Source: Natrinema halophilum (GTDB lineage: Archaea; Halobacteriota; Halobacteria; Halobacteriales; Natrialbaceae). Taken from it: a stretch of DNA of 64,000 nt. The stretch lies in the NCBI RefSeq assembly GCF_013402815.2, contig NZ_CP058601.1, positions 3,286,001 to 3,350,000 of the forward strand, read 5' to 3'. The number at the start of each line of letters is the position of its first letter. The first letter of the stretch is position 1. The notes beneath the pieces were generated by a model, which saw nothing but the letters and a program-made list of their open reading frames with translations, had not been told where the DNA came from and did no database searches. The position numbers and the translations under genes are program-made. Positions 53,647 through 61,754 of the stretch are shown piece after piece.

Positions 53647-54633
53647 ATGAACCTCGGTATCAACGTAAGCGACCTCGAATACGACCTGATGCGTGACTAC
53701 GCCGTTCGGGCCGAAGAACTGGGATTGGATTCGGTCTGGGTGGGTGAAACGTGGGGGTGGGAAGCGTTCACGTTACTGGGCGAACTCGCCCAATTGACGG
53801 ACGAAATTACGCTCGGGACCGGAATCGTCCCAGTCTACACGCGGTCACCCTCCCTCCTCGGGCAGGCAGCCGCAACTGTCGCCGAAGCGACGGGTGATCG
53901 CTTCGTTCTGGGTCTGGGGACGAGCGGCCCTGCAGTCATCGAGAACTGGCATGGAGACGACTTCGAACGGCCGATTGGCTACACGGCGGAAACTATCGAC
54001 GTCATAGAACAGGTACTCTCGGGAGAGACGGTTTCCCACGACGGTGACTCGTTCCAGTTGGACGGGTTTCGGTTCCGGGCCACTCGAGAGTCGGGGGACG
54101 TCCCCGTCTTCGTCGGCGCTCTCGGGGAGTCGAACGTCAGAATGAGCGGCGCGATCGCTGACGGCTGGATGCCGATTTTCGTCCCGCGCAGTCGTATCTC
54201 GGAACTGTACGAGGAATTCGCTGCCAGTGCGTCTGAGCGAGGGAGAGATCCCGACTCCCTCTCGGTTGCACCGAATACCGTCGCCGCCATTAGCGAGGAC
54301 GGTGACGTGGCTCGACAGGCGGTCAGACGTCACATCGCGTTTTACGTCGGCGCGATGGGTGATTTCTATCACCGCACCTTATCGGAGGCCGGGTTCGAGC
54401 AAAACGCCGATGCGATTCGAGAGGCGTGGCACGAAAACGGTCCCGAAGACGCCGCCGAAACGATAAGTGACAGGGTTATTGATGAGACGGCGGTCGCTGG
54501 AACGCCCCGTCAAGCACACGAGCAACTCGATTCTTTCGCTGCTACCCCGGCGGACGAGATTCACCTGTTCTTCCCACGGTCGGCGGACGCTGCCCTTATG
54601 GAATCGACGATCGATCACCTCGCTACGTATTGA
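53647..54633 (+). CDS. F420-dependent luciferase-like (LLM-class) oxidoreductase
   Basis: Cytoplasmic TIM-barrel enzyme of 328 residues that uses coenzyme F420 (or flavin). The family features are MNLGINVSDLEYDLMRDYAV, GLDSVWVGETW, TDEITLGTGIVPVYTRSP, GDRFVLGLGTSGP and VPVFVGALGESNVRMSGAIADGW. It resembles methylenetetrahydromethanopterin reductase-like proteins of haloarchaea, which have no methanogenesis and use them as redox or monooxygenase enzymes. It is preceded by a ggtga ribosome-binding motif. Its place between a CoA ligase cluster and an acyl-CoA dehydrogenase suggests an oxidation or reduction in the same catabolic route. Confidence 0.87.
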   Translation: MNLGINVSDLEYDLMRDYAVRAEELGLDSVWVGETWGWEAFTLLGELAQLTDEITLGTGIVPVYTRSPSLLGQAAATVAEATGDRFVLGLGTSGPAVIENWHGDDFERPIGYTAETIDVIEQVLSGETVSHDGDSFQLDGFRFRATRESGDVPVFVGALGESNVRMSGAIADGWMPIFVPRSRISELYEEFAASASERGRDPDSLSVAPNTVAAISEDGDVARQAVRRHIAFYVGAMGDFYHRTLSEAGFEQNADAIREAWHENGPEDAAETISDRVIDETAVAGTPRQAHEQLDSFAATPADEIHLFFPRSADAALMESTIDHLATY

Positions 54634-54915
54634 TCGCGCTTGGGTCGACTCTCGAGCGTAGTGGCGTACCGACATCCGATGCTGCTCGGGTTACCAATTT
54701 CCGACGGGAACCGAACCCGCCTCGAACGCGTTTCTGGGGGAGTGGCGTTCGATACTTCGCGTCGGTCGGTTTCTCTTTTCGCGGCCGAGCTTTGGGTAGC
54801 CGAATTACTCGGAACCGAACGACGTTAGAACAGTATTTTGTTCAGTGAGTACGTCCGACGGTACGTCTCCCCTGGGAGGTGTCCCGTGTCCGGTATCGTC
54901 TACTGGGACACATCG

Positions 54916-56052
54916 TCATTCGAAGGTCGCATCACCGATTACTTCCCGCATCACCGCGTTTGTGCCCTCGTAAATCTGGGGAATTTTCGAGAAACGGAAG
55001 TACGTTTCGACGCGGTATTCATCGAAACAGCCGTATCCGCCGTGGAGCTGGACGGCTTCGCTGGACACGTCCTCAAGTAGCGTCGTCGCAACGAGTTTCG
55101 CCATCGCGGCGCGTTCGGTATCGAAATCGTCGGCCTGCTGGCATTCGTAGGCCGTTTCGTAAACGAGCGAGCGGGCAGCCGCCACGCGAGCACGAAGGTT
55201 GGCGACTCGGTGTCGAACCGCCTGTTTTTCGGAGACAGACCCACCGAACACCTGCCGTTCCGAGACATAGTCAATCAGCAGGTCGAGTGCACCGCGAGCG
55301 GCGCCGACGGAAGCGACAGCGACGCCCAGCCGGCTTTCGTCGAGAAATTCCATGACCTGGTAGAATCCCTGCCCTTCGGCCCCGAGTCGGTTTTCCTCGT
55401 CGACTCGAACGTCGTTGAGGAATACCTGTGCGATATCCGTCGTCGCAGGCCCCAGATGACCATCCATTGGCGTCGCCTCGAACCCCGCCGCGTCCGTCTC
55501 GACGATGAACGTACTGATCCCTTTGTGTGCTTGCTCCGGTGAACCCGTGCGAGCGTATACTACGAGGAAATCCGCGACGCTCCCGTTGCTGATGAATACC
55601 TTATTACCGTTGAGAACGTATTCGTCGCCGTCTTTCTCGGCCGTCGCCTGAATGTTTGCAAAATCCGATCCGGCCTTGGGTTCGGTCATAGCGACACCGC
55701 TTACTTTCTCTCCTCGAGTAGCGGGTCGTACGTACGTCTCGATTTGCTCAGCCGTTCCGTGTTCGATAATCGATTCACATCCGAACGTAGCAGCGGTGAC
55801 GCTTTCTGCGATGCCGGGATCGGCCCGGTGAAGTTCCTCGTTGATGAGTAATTCCGTGACTAGATCCATCCCGGCACCGCCGTGGTCTTCATCGAATCCC
55901 GGAGCGAGTAAATCCAGTTCGGCGCTCCGTTCGATGATGTCTATCGGGTACGTACCGTTTCGCTCGTACTCGACGGCTACCGGCTCGATCTCTTCTTCCG
56001 CAAATCGACGTACCTCTTGCTGTACAAACGCCTGCTCGTCACTCAGTCGCAT
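54916..56052 (-). CDS. Acyl-CoA dehydrogenase
   Basis: FAD enzyme of 378 residues. Flavin and substrate loops are VAMTEPKAGSDFANIQA and KVFISNGSVADFLVVYART; the C-terminal domain has QLHGGYGCFDEYRVETYFRFSKI and QIYEGTNAVMREVIG, whose Glu is the expected base. Its similarity to short/medium-chain enzymes is clear. ATG 56052 gives a start at the conserved RLSDEQAFVQQ helix; ATG 56073 is an alternative. It is convergent with the LLM gene. With the CoA ligase and hydratase it completes the first steps of a beta-oxidation-like route. Confidence 0.9.
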   Translation of the reverse strand: MRLSDEQAFVQQEVRRFAEEEIEPVAVEYERNGTYPIDIIERSAELDLLAPGFDEDHGGAGMDLVTELLINEELHRADPGIAESVTAATFGCESIIEHGTAEQIETYVRPATRGEKVSGVAMTEPKAGSDFANIQATAEKDGDEYVLNGNKVFISNGSVADFLVVYARTGSPEQAHKGISTFIVETDAAGFEATPMDGHLGPATTDIAQVFLNDVRVDEENRLGAEGQGFYQVMEFLDESRLGVAVASVGAARGALDLLIDYVSERQVFGGSVSEKQAVRHRVANLRARVAAARSLVYETAYECQQADDFDTERAAMAKLVATTLLEDVSSEAVQLHGGYGCFDEYRVETYFRFSKIPQIYEGTNAVMREVIGDATFE

Positions 56053-56073
56053 ACCTACGGGAAATTTCCGCAT

Positions 56074-57773
56074 TCGTTTATAACTATCGGTGTATATGGG
56101 CCGTGTCCACGCGGGTTCGAATTAGCCGATCCGGCCGGCGATCCGCTCAATGTGGATCATACCCTTCGAAAAATGGGACACCATACGATGAGTATCCCCA
56201 TAATTATTATATATTTAATCATAATTGTGTTCAGGTTTCACAGCGTTGTCACCGGACGCAGATCGACGAACGATTTTTCTCGAATTCGACCATCCGTGCC
56301 GTCACCCGGGCCGGCATTTGTTCGGTCGGTCGAAGTCGACGTTCGCAGCCGTACCAAAATCTGAAACGGGCACTCATTGTACATCTGTAGCCTCTCGGCG
56401 ATGGACGTCGACTCGTATCGACTATTTACGTACCATCTGAGCCGTCAACGGGAGAACGTTCGCTCCAGATCGTCTGTGCCCAAAGCGATGGCAACCCGAA
56501 AACGGGGCTATCCAGCGGACGTCCCATTTCGCATTTCCTCTTTTCCGTTATATACCTCCGCTGTCGGGAATTGTGGCGCCTTGCGTCGGATGGCGATTCG
56601 ATGAGGTGATTCAGGCGACATGTACTTGCATCCTTCCATGCCATCTCCTGGCACCCTCTTCAGAAATAAAATATTCCTGTTGTTTCTAGTGATACATACT
56701 AAAGTAGTCATATAATGGCCGGGTTATTATCAGCCCGGTTACAACGGAGTACTCGGGCTCTGCCTACACATTTTATTTTATCTTCGTATAGCTCTCTCGG
56801 ATTCCATAGAGACGATCGTAAAATTTGGTAAATAATAGTGGAAATTGTATTTACTAATGATTTAATATACAAATGTGGGATTACAGTGCTGCACTGTCCT
56901 GATGTACTCGACGATCTGTCCTATTGTCCGTTGTGTGCGCCGTTATCGATGCGACTGCAATCTGTTACTTCCTCGTCGTTCGATTGACAGTCCGGTCTCG
57001 GGTCCAGTTATGAAAGGCCAACCGGGGCCGATAATCGCAACCTATCTTATTTGGATATATTATGTAGAAACGATACTATAGCCGGTTCCGATTCGGTAAG
57101 TCGCGCTTTCGAGGCGTGGATCTCTCTCTATTTTCCGCGGTCTATCGTTTCGGACATTTAGAAATGGAACAGGGCGGATTCCGGTTTAGAACGCATATCC
57201 GGGTTGCGAACCTCGTTCGTCCGATCGATCGTCGCCCGGCGAGCGACACCCCGGTTCGACAGCCGACCACTGATGAGCAGATTCGGACTCTCGGAAGCCC
57301 CGCCGCTGCCTGCCGCGAGTGGGGCGAATCCCGATGACGGCTCTCGTTCAGACCGTCGCAATAATCCCACCGCGGGCCGAAGATTTCCGAGGCGGCTGTT
57401 TCGGGCGGACTCGAGCCGACTCCCGTCGAAATAGCCGTCCATCGCATCGCTGAGTTACAGCCGCCGCGAAGCGAGGAGGCAGTCGTTCGAAGCACGAATA
57501 AGTCCCACGGCGAGTTGGGTCCGACGGCAGAAGATATCGGGCCGGCCATCCATCACGCGAAGGCACGAGTAATTTCGTCGACGCGGTCGAATCGATGGTG
57601 TCGGTGGCGAAAGCATCCAACGAGTATTCCGTCGGCATGCCTCGAGGGGGGCAGAATCGTCAGCGACGTCGATTGACTGTTTGTAATACCCCGACGCCAT
57701 CACGTCGTCGGCTACCGTACGCTGCCCGGTGTGTGATCTCGTTCGACGCATGCCATACCCCCGGCGATCGTGT
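56074..57773. other. 1.7-kb gene-poor stretch
   Basis: No convincing gene. The part 56640-57080 is unusually AT-rich for this chromosome, and ORFs in 57100-57650 have the composition of frame-shifted coding DNA rather than of a gene. A weak inverted repeat ccggg/cccgg spans 56719-56738. The stretch may be decayed mobile or transferred DNA; no transposase, integrase or tRNA was recognised. Confidence 0.45.
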
Positions 57774-58127
57774 TCAGTACTGATTCTGTGCCGTATCCAT
57801 CTTGCACTGCACGCAGCGGTCGTCGGCGAAGCAAGCGATGTCGTCGTAGGGACAGTCGTATGCGTCGACAGTGACGGAGAGATGGCGTTTTGCGTCCTCC
57901 CATTCGGACACCCAGTCCTCGAGTCGCATTTCTGCCGACGTGAAGACGATAGTATCATTCCGGTCTACGATTTTTGCCACCGTGACGGAGCACCGGTGTT
58001 CTTCGACGGCGTCGATCGCTTCGTCGTACGAGTCACACCGGATTATCTCCGTTCCGGTATCGTCGTCCAGGAGCCGGACCCTGACGGAGCCGTCGCATTC
58101 CTCGGTCGGGTCCAATCCACCTACCAT
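57774..58127 (-). CDS. Conserved haloarchaeal protein with C-terminal Cys cluster
   Basis: Acidic protein of 117 residues, no function known to me. The N-terminal part (about 1-75) has alternating strands, such as VRVRLLDDDTGTEIIRC, and a helix EAIDAVEEHRCS. The C-terminus contains CPYDDIACFADDRCVQC (four Cys), which suggests a zinc site. ATG 58127 is chosen; the frame upstream to 58619 is antisense to the HNH-like gene. It is divergent from that gene with 146 bp between starts. Confidence 0.65.
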   Translation of the reverse strand: MVGGLDPTEECDGSVRVRLLDDDTGTEIIRCDSYDEAIDAVEEHRCSVTVAKIVDRNDTIVFTSAEMRLEDWVSEWEDAKRHLSVTVDAYDCPYDDIACFADDRCVQCKMDTAQNQY

Positions 58128-58273
58128 GGTAGTGTCGTCGAAACCGTGACGGAAAAGGGTACGCGTTGTGAGAGTGTTGACGAGCGTTGGTATCGGATCT
58201 GAAAACGAGGCGGTGATAGATATCGTATGGTTCGAACGAAGACGTTTTGCGCGCGTCGCTCGTAGTTCTTGCA

Positions 58274-58579
58274 ATGCCGACGACGTGTGCGCTGTGTCGG
58301 CGCGTCGTTCCGGATGAGAATATCGACGATCCGCAGGTCGTACAGCAGCACCATTTGCGGCCAGAGGAACGAGCCGAGAGTCCGACGGTGATGCTATGCA
58401 GACCGTGTCACAGGCAACTACACGCGCTATTTTCGAACGAAGAACTTCGAGAGGACTACGACACGGTCGACGCGCTCCGATCGGCAGCCCGCCTCCAGGG
58501 CTATATCGACTGGATTCGCGGGACCGAGAAACTCGATATTCGCGTCTCGACCAGCAACCGAGTGCGCGAGCGGTCGTAG
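58274..58579 (+). CDS. HNH-like zinc-binding protein
   Basis: Protein of 101 residues with the pattern of a small HNH nuclease fold: CALCRR near the N-terminus, QQHHLRPEE (candidate catalytic His pair) and MLCRPCHRQLHALF (second Cys pair and His). The remainder is helical (about 60-95). The zinc-knuckle layout CxxC...HH...CxxCH is complete. Nuclease activity is inferred; many such proteins of haloarchaea are uncharacterised. ATG 58274 is chosen over a start at 58247. Confidence 0.7.
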   Translation: MPTTCALCRRVVPDENIDDPQVVQQHHLRPEERAESPTVMLCRPCHRQLHALFSNEELREDYDTVDALRSAARLQGYIDWIRGTEKLDIRVSTSNRVRERS

Positions 58580-58785
58580 ATTCGGATGCGATACCGCCGT
58601 TTGACCGTGGCAAGTGCACGACCCTCGAACACGGGAGTTCCTGATCAATCCGCTCGAGGATGCGCTGACGCGTAGCCTGTCCTACGCTGAGTGCCAGAGC
58701 CGTCGCTACGGGGCACCTGGAACCCCCTCAGAAACTGACTAAGAGGTACCATCAGTGGCTCGCGGTGTTGCTCGCCACAAAAACA

Positions 58786-58808
58786 TGGGCCGACTCGGAT
58801 TTGAACCG
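58786..58808. other. Partial tRNA-Ile 3'-end copy (candidate attachment-site scar)
   Basis: tgggccgactcggatttgaa and the following ccg match the intact tRNA-Ile 3' end at 60831-60853 at 22 of 23 positions and in the same orientation. The flanking block around 58721-58739 (gaacc...tcagaaactga) also resembles the sequence just outside the intact tRNA 3' end (60812-60829). This is the pattern left by site-specific integration at a tRNA gene or by a segmental duplication. Confidence 0.6.
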
Positions 58809-58811
58809 TAG

Positions 58812-59345
58812 GAAGACGATCCCACTTGCTTTGCTCGTGGGCGTGGGACTTATCGACGAGGATCGCACGCCTACGATCCAGTCGGCGGCGTTCCTCTCGA
58901 CACTGAAATTCTGTCGGTACCTGCGCGGCGATGACGTCGAGCGGCTCAAGCGGCACGACCTCTTCGACGAGGACTCGCCGGAGGCGGACGGTATCGAGTT
59001 CACGCGGCTGCGGAAGACGTACCGTTGCCACCTCGACGTCACGGAGTTCCTCCGCCGCTGGATGTACGAACAGGATGGCATCAAGTCCGTCTCCGATATT
59101 GACTCGACGCTGGAGACCGCCGACGGCGATGTGCCCAACGCGCTGCATCCCGTCTTCGAGGAGTCGCCGTTGATCCTCATCACGCACGTTGATCGCGGCA
59201 GTCAGCAGCGCAACGAGGCGGAGGCCAACCTCGTCAGTCGGCTCTGCAAGCTGGTTCCGGGCGAGGAGGGCGTCGGCAATCCCCTCGGACCGACGTCGAC
59301 CAGAACGAGGCCACGTTCCGTCTCGACGGCGACGAGCAGGGCGTG
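58812..59345 (+). pseudogene. Helicase C-terminal fragment (degraded)
   Basis: From about 58812 the frame reads like the late part of a superfamily 1 (DNA2/UPF1-like) helicase: KFCRYLRGDDVERLKRH, EFTRLRKTYRCHLDVTEFL, then SPLILITHVDRGS and NEAEANLVSRLCKLVPGEE, where the family usually continues with VGVVTPHRAQ. Near 59280 the frame shifts and the sense continues elsewhere with TDVDQNEATFRLDG. The N-terminal ATPase part is absent. It begins almost directly after the tRNA 3'-end copy, so it probably came in with an integrated element and then decayed. Confidence 0.55.
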
Positions 59346-59480
59346 GGCGCATCCGGATTATTCTATATCAGGTGGTTCGCTCGGACGGCCCAAAGCGTTG
59401 GATATCGAGCCTCGGAACTGCATCGGCCTGTGCCTGCAAGTATTATCACCATTACCTATCTCGCCGTTCATGACATTTGC

Positions 59481-60335
59481 ATGACTGAAGATTGCGTGAG
59501 TCGACGACGAATTCTACAGATCGGTGGCGGCCTCGTGGTGGTCAGTGGCGTCGGAGGTACTACGGCCGCCTCGAGTGACCACGAAACGAACGACCAGCCA
59601 ACCGATACTGGCTTCCAGACTCGCGTTGCACACCTTTCACCCGACGCACCCAACATCGACGTCTACGTCGACGGAGAGCGGGTCCGCAAGGGCATCTCGT
59701 ACGGGACGGTCACCGACTACCGCGACCTCGCGCCTGGCACGTACAGGATCCAGATCGATCCCGCCGGTGAAGACCCGGCCGAAGCAGTGCTCGAGGAGAC
59801 CGTCGAGGCCGGCGACGGAGACCCCACCCTCGACGGTCTCCTCGCAGTGATCGGCGAAGTGGCCGCCGAAAACCAGCCCCTCGAGGCGCTGTTTCTCGAT
59901 GACGACAACAGCCCGATCGATTCGGGTACCGCTCGCGTTCGCGTCCTCCACGCCTCACCCGACGCGCCTGCGGTGGACGTCGTTGCCGGTGAAAACGGGA
60001 ATGCGCTGTTCGAGAACGTCGCTTTCGGTGAATCCGGCTACACCGAGGTCCCGGAGGGCGAGTATCCACTCGTCATCTATCCTGCGGGTGACCGAGAGAC
60101 CAGCGTCTTCGAAATCGACGTGTCCCTCGCCGGAGGAACCGTCTACTCCGCGTTTGCGATTGGCTACCTCGAGCCGGAGGGAGCACCCGCCGATGAGCCG
60201 TTCGAGATACTCCTCACGGAGGATTCCCTTCCGGATGAAGAGGTCGTCGAGCCGGACGAAGAGGAGCCAAAAGAAGACGAACCCGAGAAAGAGTCTGAAA
60301 AGGAGGAGAAGTGCGAGGGCAAGAACGCTACGTGA
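59481..60335 (+). CDS. Secreted DUF4397-domain protein
   Basis: Exported protein of 284 residues. The Tat signal SRRRILQIGGGLVVVSGVG is followed by two DUF4397 units: VAHLSPDAPNIDVYVDGE (about residue 47 on) and VRVLHASPDAPAVDVVAGE (about 155 on), with the typical YRDLAPGTYRIQI and EVPEGEYPLVIYPAG strands. The C-terminal tail (about 245-284) is extremely Glu/Lys-rich (PDEEEPKEDEPEK) and likely disordered or wall-facing. DUF4397 proteins are surface or secreted proteins of unknown role. ATG 59481 starts the Tat N-region; the longer frame upstream is a helicase remnant. Confidence 0.82.
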   Translation: MTEDCVSRRRILQIGGGLVVVSGVGGTTAASSDHETNDQPTDTGFQTRVAHLSPDAPNIDVYVDGERVRKGISYGTVTDYRDLAPGTYRIQIDPAGEDPAEAVLEETVEAGDGDPTLDGLLAVIGEVAAENQPLEALFLDDDNSPIDSGTARVRVLHASPDAPAVDVVAGENGNALFENVAFGESGYTEVPEGEYPLVIYPAGDRETSVFEIDVSLAGGTVYSAFAIGYLEPEGAPADEPFEILLTEDSLPDEEVVEPDEEEPKEDEPEKESEKEEKCEGKNAT

Positions 60336-60830
60336 TACTGCCGGCTGCCCGCCGTGGAATCGAGATGTCTGCACAATACCATGGTGCCGTCGTTGCGGTG
60401 GATCAGACACACCGAGCAGCTCGCTCAAAGTACAGCTCGGATCAAGATGCATCCAGCGAGAATCAAGAGAGTAACAGCTTGCAGTCGGTGAATCGGTTCG
60501 GAGAGTTCTGGAAAATCGCACGCTCAGCACCGCAGGTATTTGAACCATGAGTCTGATGCTGCCTCCCGTAATTGAATCGGATTAATTACGCAGCAGATTG
60601 TAATACACTATTACGATTTCAAGAAACAATTCTCATTTCACACCCATACTTATCACTCACGAAACTGTTTGAGCTAACCGGAATCCCGAGACGGAGGCGA
60701 CCTGCGTTCAGAAGTGAATCAACTAAGCGGCGAAATCGAGGGGGCACCGATCTCCTCGAATGCCGTGAACGGAACTGTCGAACGCTAAAACCGGCGTTAC
60801 CGGCCGTCTAAGAACCGTTCAGAAACTGAG
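60336..60830. other. Non-coding stretch before the tRNA
   Basis: Contains no convincing gene. The block gaacc-gttcagaaactga at 60812-60829, just outside the tRNA 3' end, recurs in similar form at 58721-58739. Otherwise nothing recognised. Confidence 0.45.
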
Positions 60831-60904
60831 TGGGCCAACTCGGATTTGAACCGAGAGCCTCCACCTTATCAGAGTGGCGCTCAACCTGATTGAGCTATTG
60901 GCCC
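60831..60904 (-). tRNA. tRNA-Ile (GAU anticodon)
   Basis: The minus strand folds into a complete cloverleaf of 74 nt. Acceptor arms GGGCCAA/TTGGCCC pair fully, with discriminator A; D-arm GCTC...GAGC; anticodon stem CCACT/GGTGG around loop CTGATAA with anticodon GAT (GAU), specifying isoleucine; T-arm CTCGG-TTCAAAT-CCGAG. CCA is not encoded and no intron is present. Its 3' half is partly repeated at 58786-58808. Confidence 0.95.
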
Positions 60905-60971
60905 GCTTCGCACTCGGTTGTTGCCCGGTGGAACGTTTAAGCGTTTCTTTCTTCGGGAGGCGTGCGAACCG

Positions 60972-61562
60972 CTACCGGGCGAGGGGATCGTCGTCCCGTT
61001 CGTCGTCGGTGTCGTCGGTGCGGTCGTCACCGAACTCGATCGTGTACGAATCTTCATCGTTGACGGTATAGGCATCCGACCCGAGGTCGTACGTTCCGCC
61101 GTCGGTCGATTCGGATGGCTCACTCGTCGTCCCCTCGCTGGGAAAGCCGACGGTCCAGACCTTTCCGCTGGCGAATCCGCCCGTTTTCTTGTCCGCGTAC
61201 GGAATAATCACGAAACGCTTGAGAGCGGCGCGGATTGGGATCCGCGTCAGCGGGACGGCAAGCAGGAAGCCGATGGCGTCGGTCACCAGACCGGGGGTTA
61301 GCAGGAACGCTCCGGCGGCGATCAGTAGTCCACCGTCGAGTAGTTCGTTGGTCGGCGGCTTGCCCTGGGCCATCGACCGTTGCATCTTCCGAATCGTCCG
61401 CCGTCCTTCTGCACGGACCAGTAGCATCCCGACCAGTCCCGTCAGGACGACGAGCAGTACCATCCCGACCCAGTTCAGGAGACCAAACTGGGTGACGATG
61501 ACCGCGAGCAAGACGGCATCGAGAAACGGGATGAGCAATAGCGCGAAAATCCACCAGAGCAT
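60972..61562 (-). CDS. fxsA: FxsA family membrane protein
   Basis: Membrane protein of 196 residues. Conserved FxsA features are the N-terminal helices with PFLDAVLLAVIVTQFGLLNWVG (part), GLVGMLLVRAEGRRTIRKM, the amphipathic middle ELLDGGLLIAAGAFLLTPGLVTDAIGF-type region and PLTRIPIRAAL. A long acidic tail (about 140-196) is a haloarchaeal addition. The best-known member relieves phage exclusion in E. coli when overproduced; the physiological role is unknown. ATG 61562 begins directly with the first helix. Confidence 0.88.
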   Translation of the reverse strand: MLWWIFALLLIPFLDAVLLAVIVTQFGLLNWVGMVLLVVLTGLVGMLLVRAEGRRTIRKMQRSMAQGKPPTNELLDGGLLIAAGAFLLTPGLVTDAIGFLLAVPLTRIPIRAALKRFVIIPYADKKTGGFASGKVWTVGFPSEGTTSEPSESTDGGTYDLGSDAYTVNDEDSYTIEFGDDRTDDTDDERDDDPLAR

Positions 61563-61754
61563 ACCCTCGCTAGGGCCCGAAGATTGAAAATCCTTTACTC
61601 TCGTCTCGGTATCCGCATCATCTTCATCTCGAGAGCGCGGTCCCCGATGGGGCGACAGGGCGGCGACCGAGTCAGTGCGAGCGAAATGATCGTCGGTTCC
61701 TGACGTTCCCCGTGCGAACGAAGGCCTTACGCCGGCGACTCCCGTCGGGTAACT

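Noticed and set aside
57774-58619. A 281-codon frame for the Cys-rich protein
   Set aside because: The N-terminal part is antisense to the HNH-like gene and Arg/Ser-rich; only the part from 58127 has a protein-like character.
59343-59480. N-terminal extension of the DUF4397 protein
   Set aside because: It derives from the helicase remnant; the Tat signal begins at 59481.
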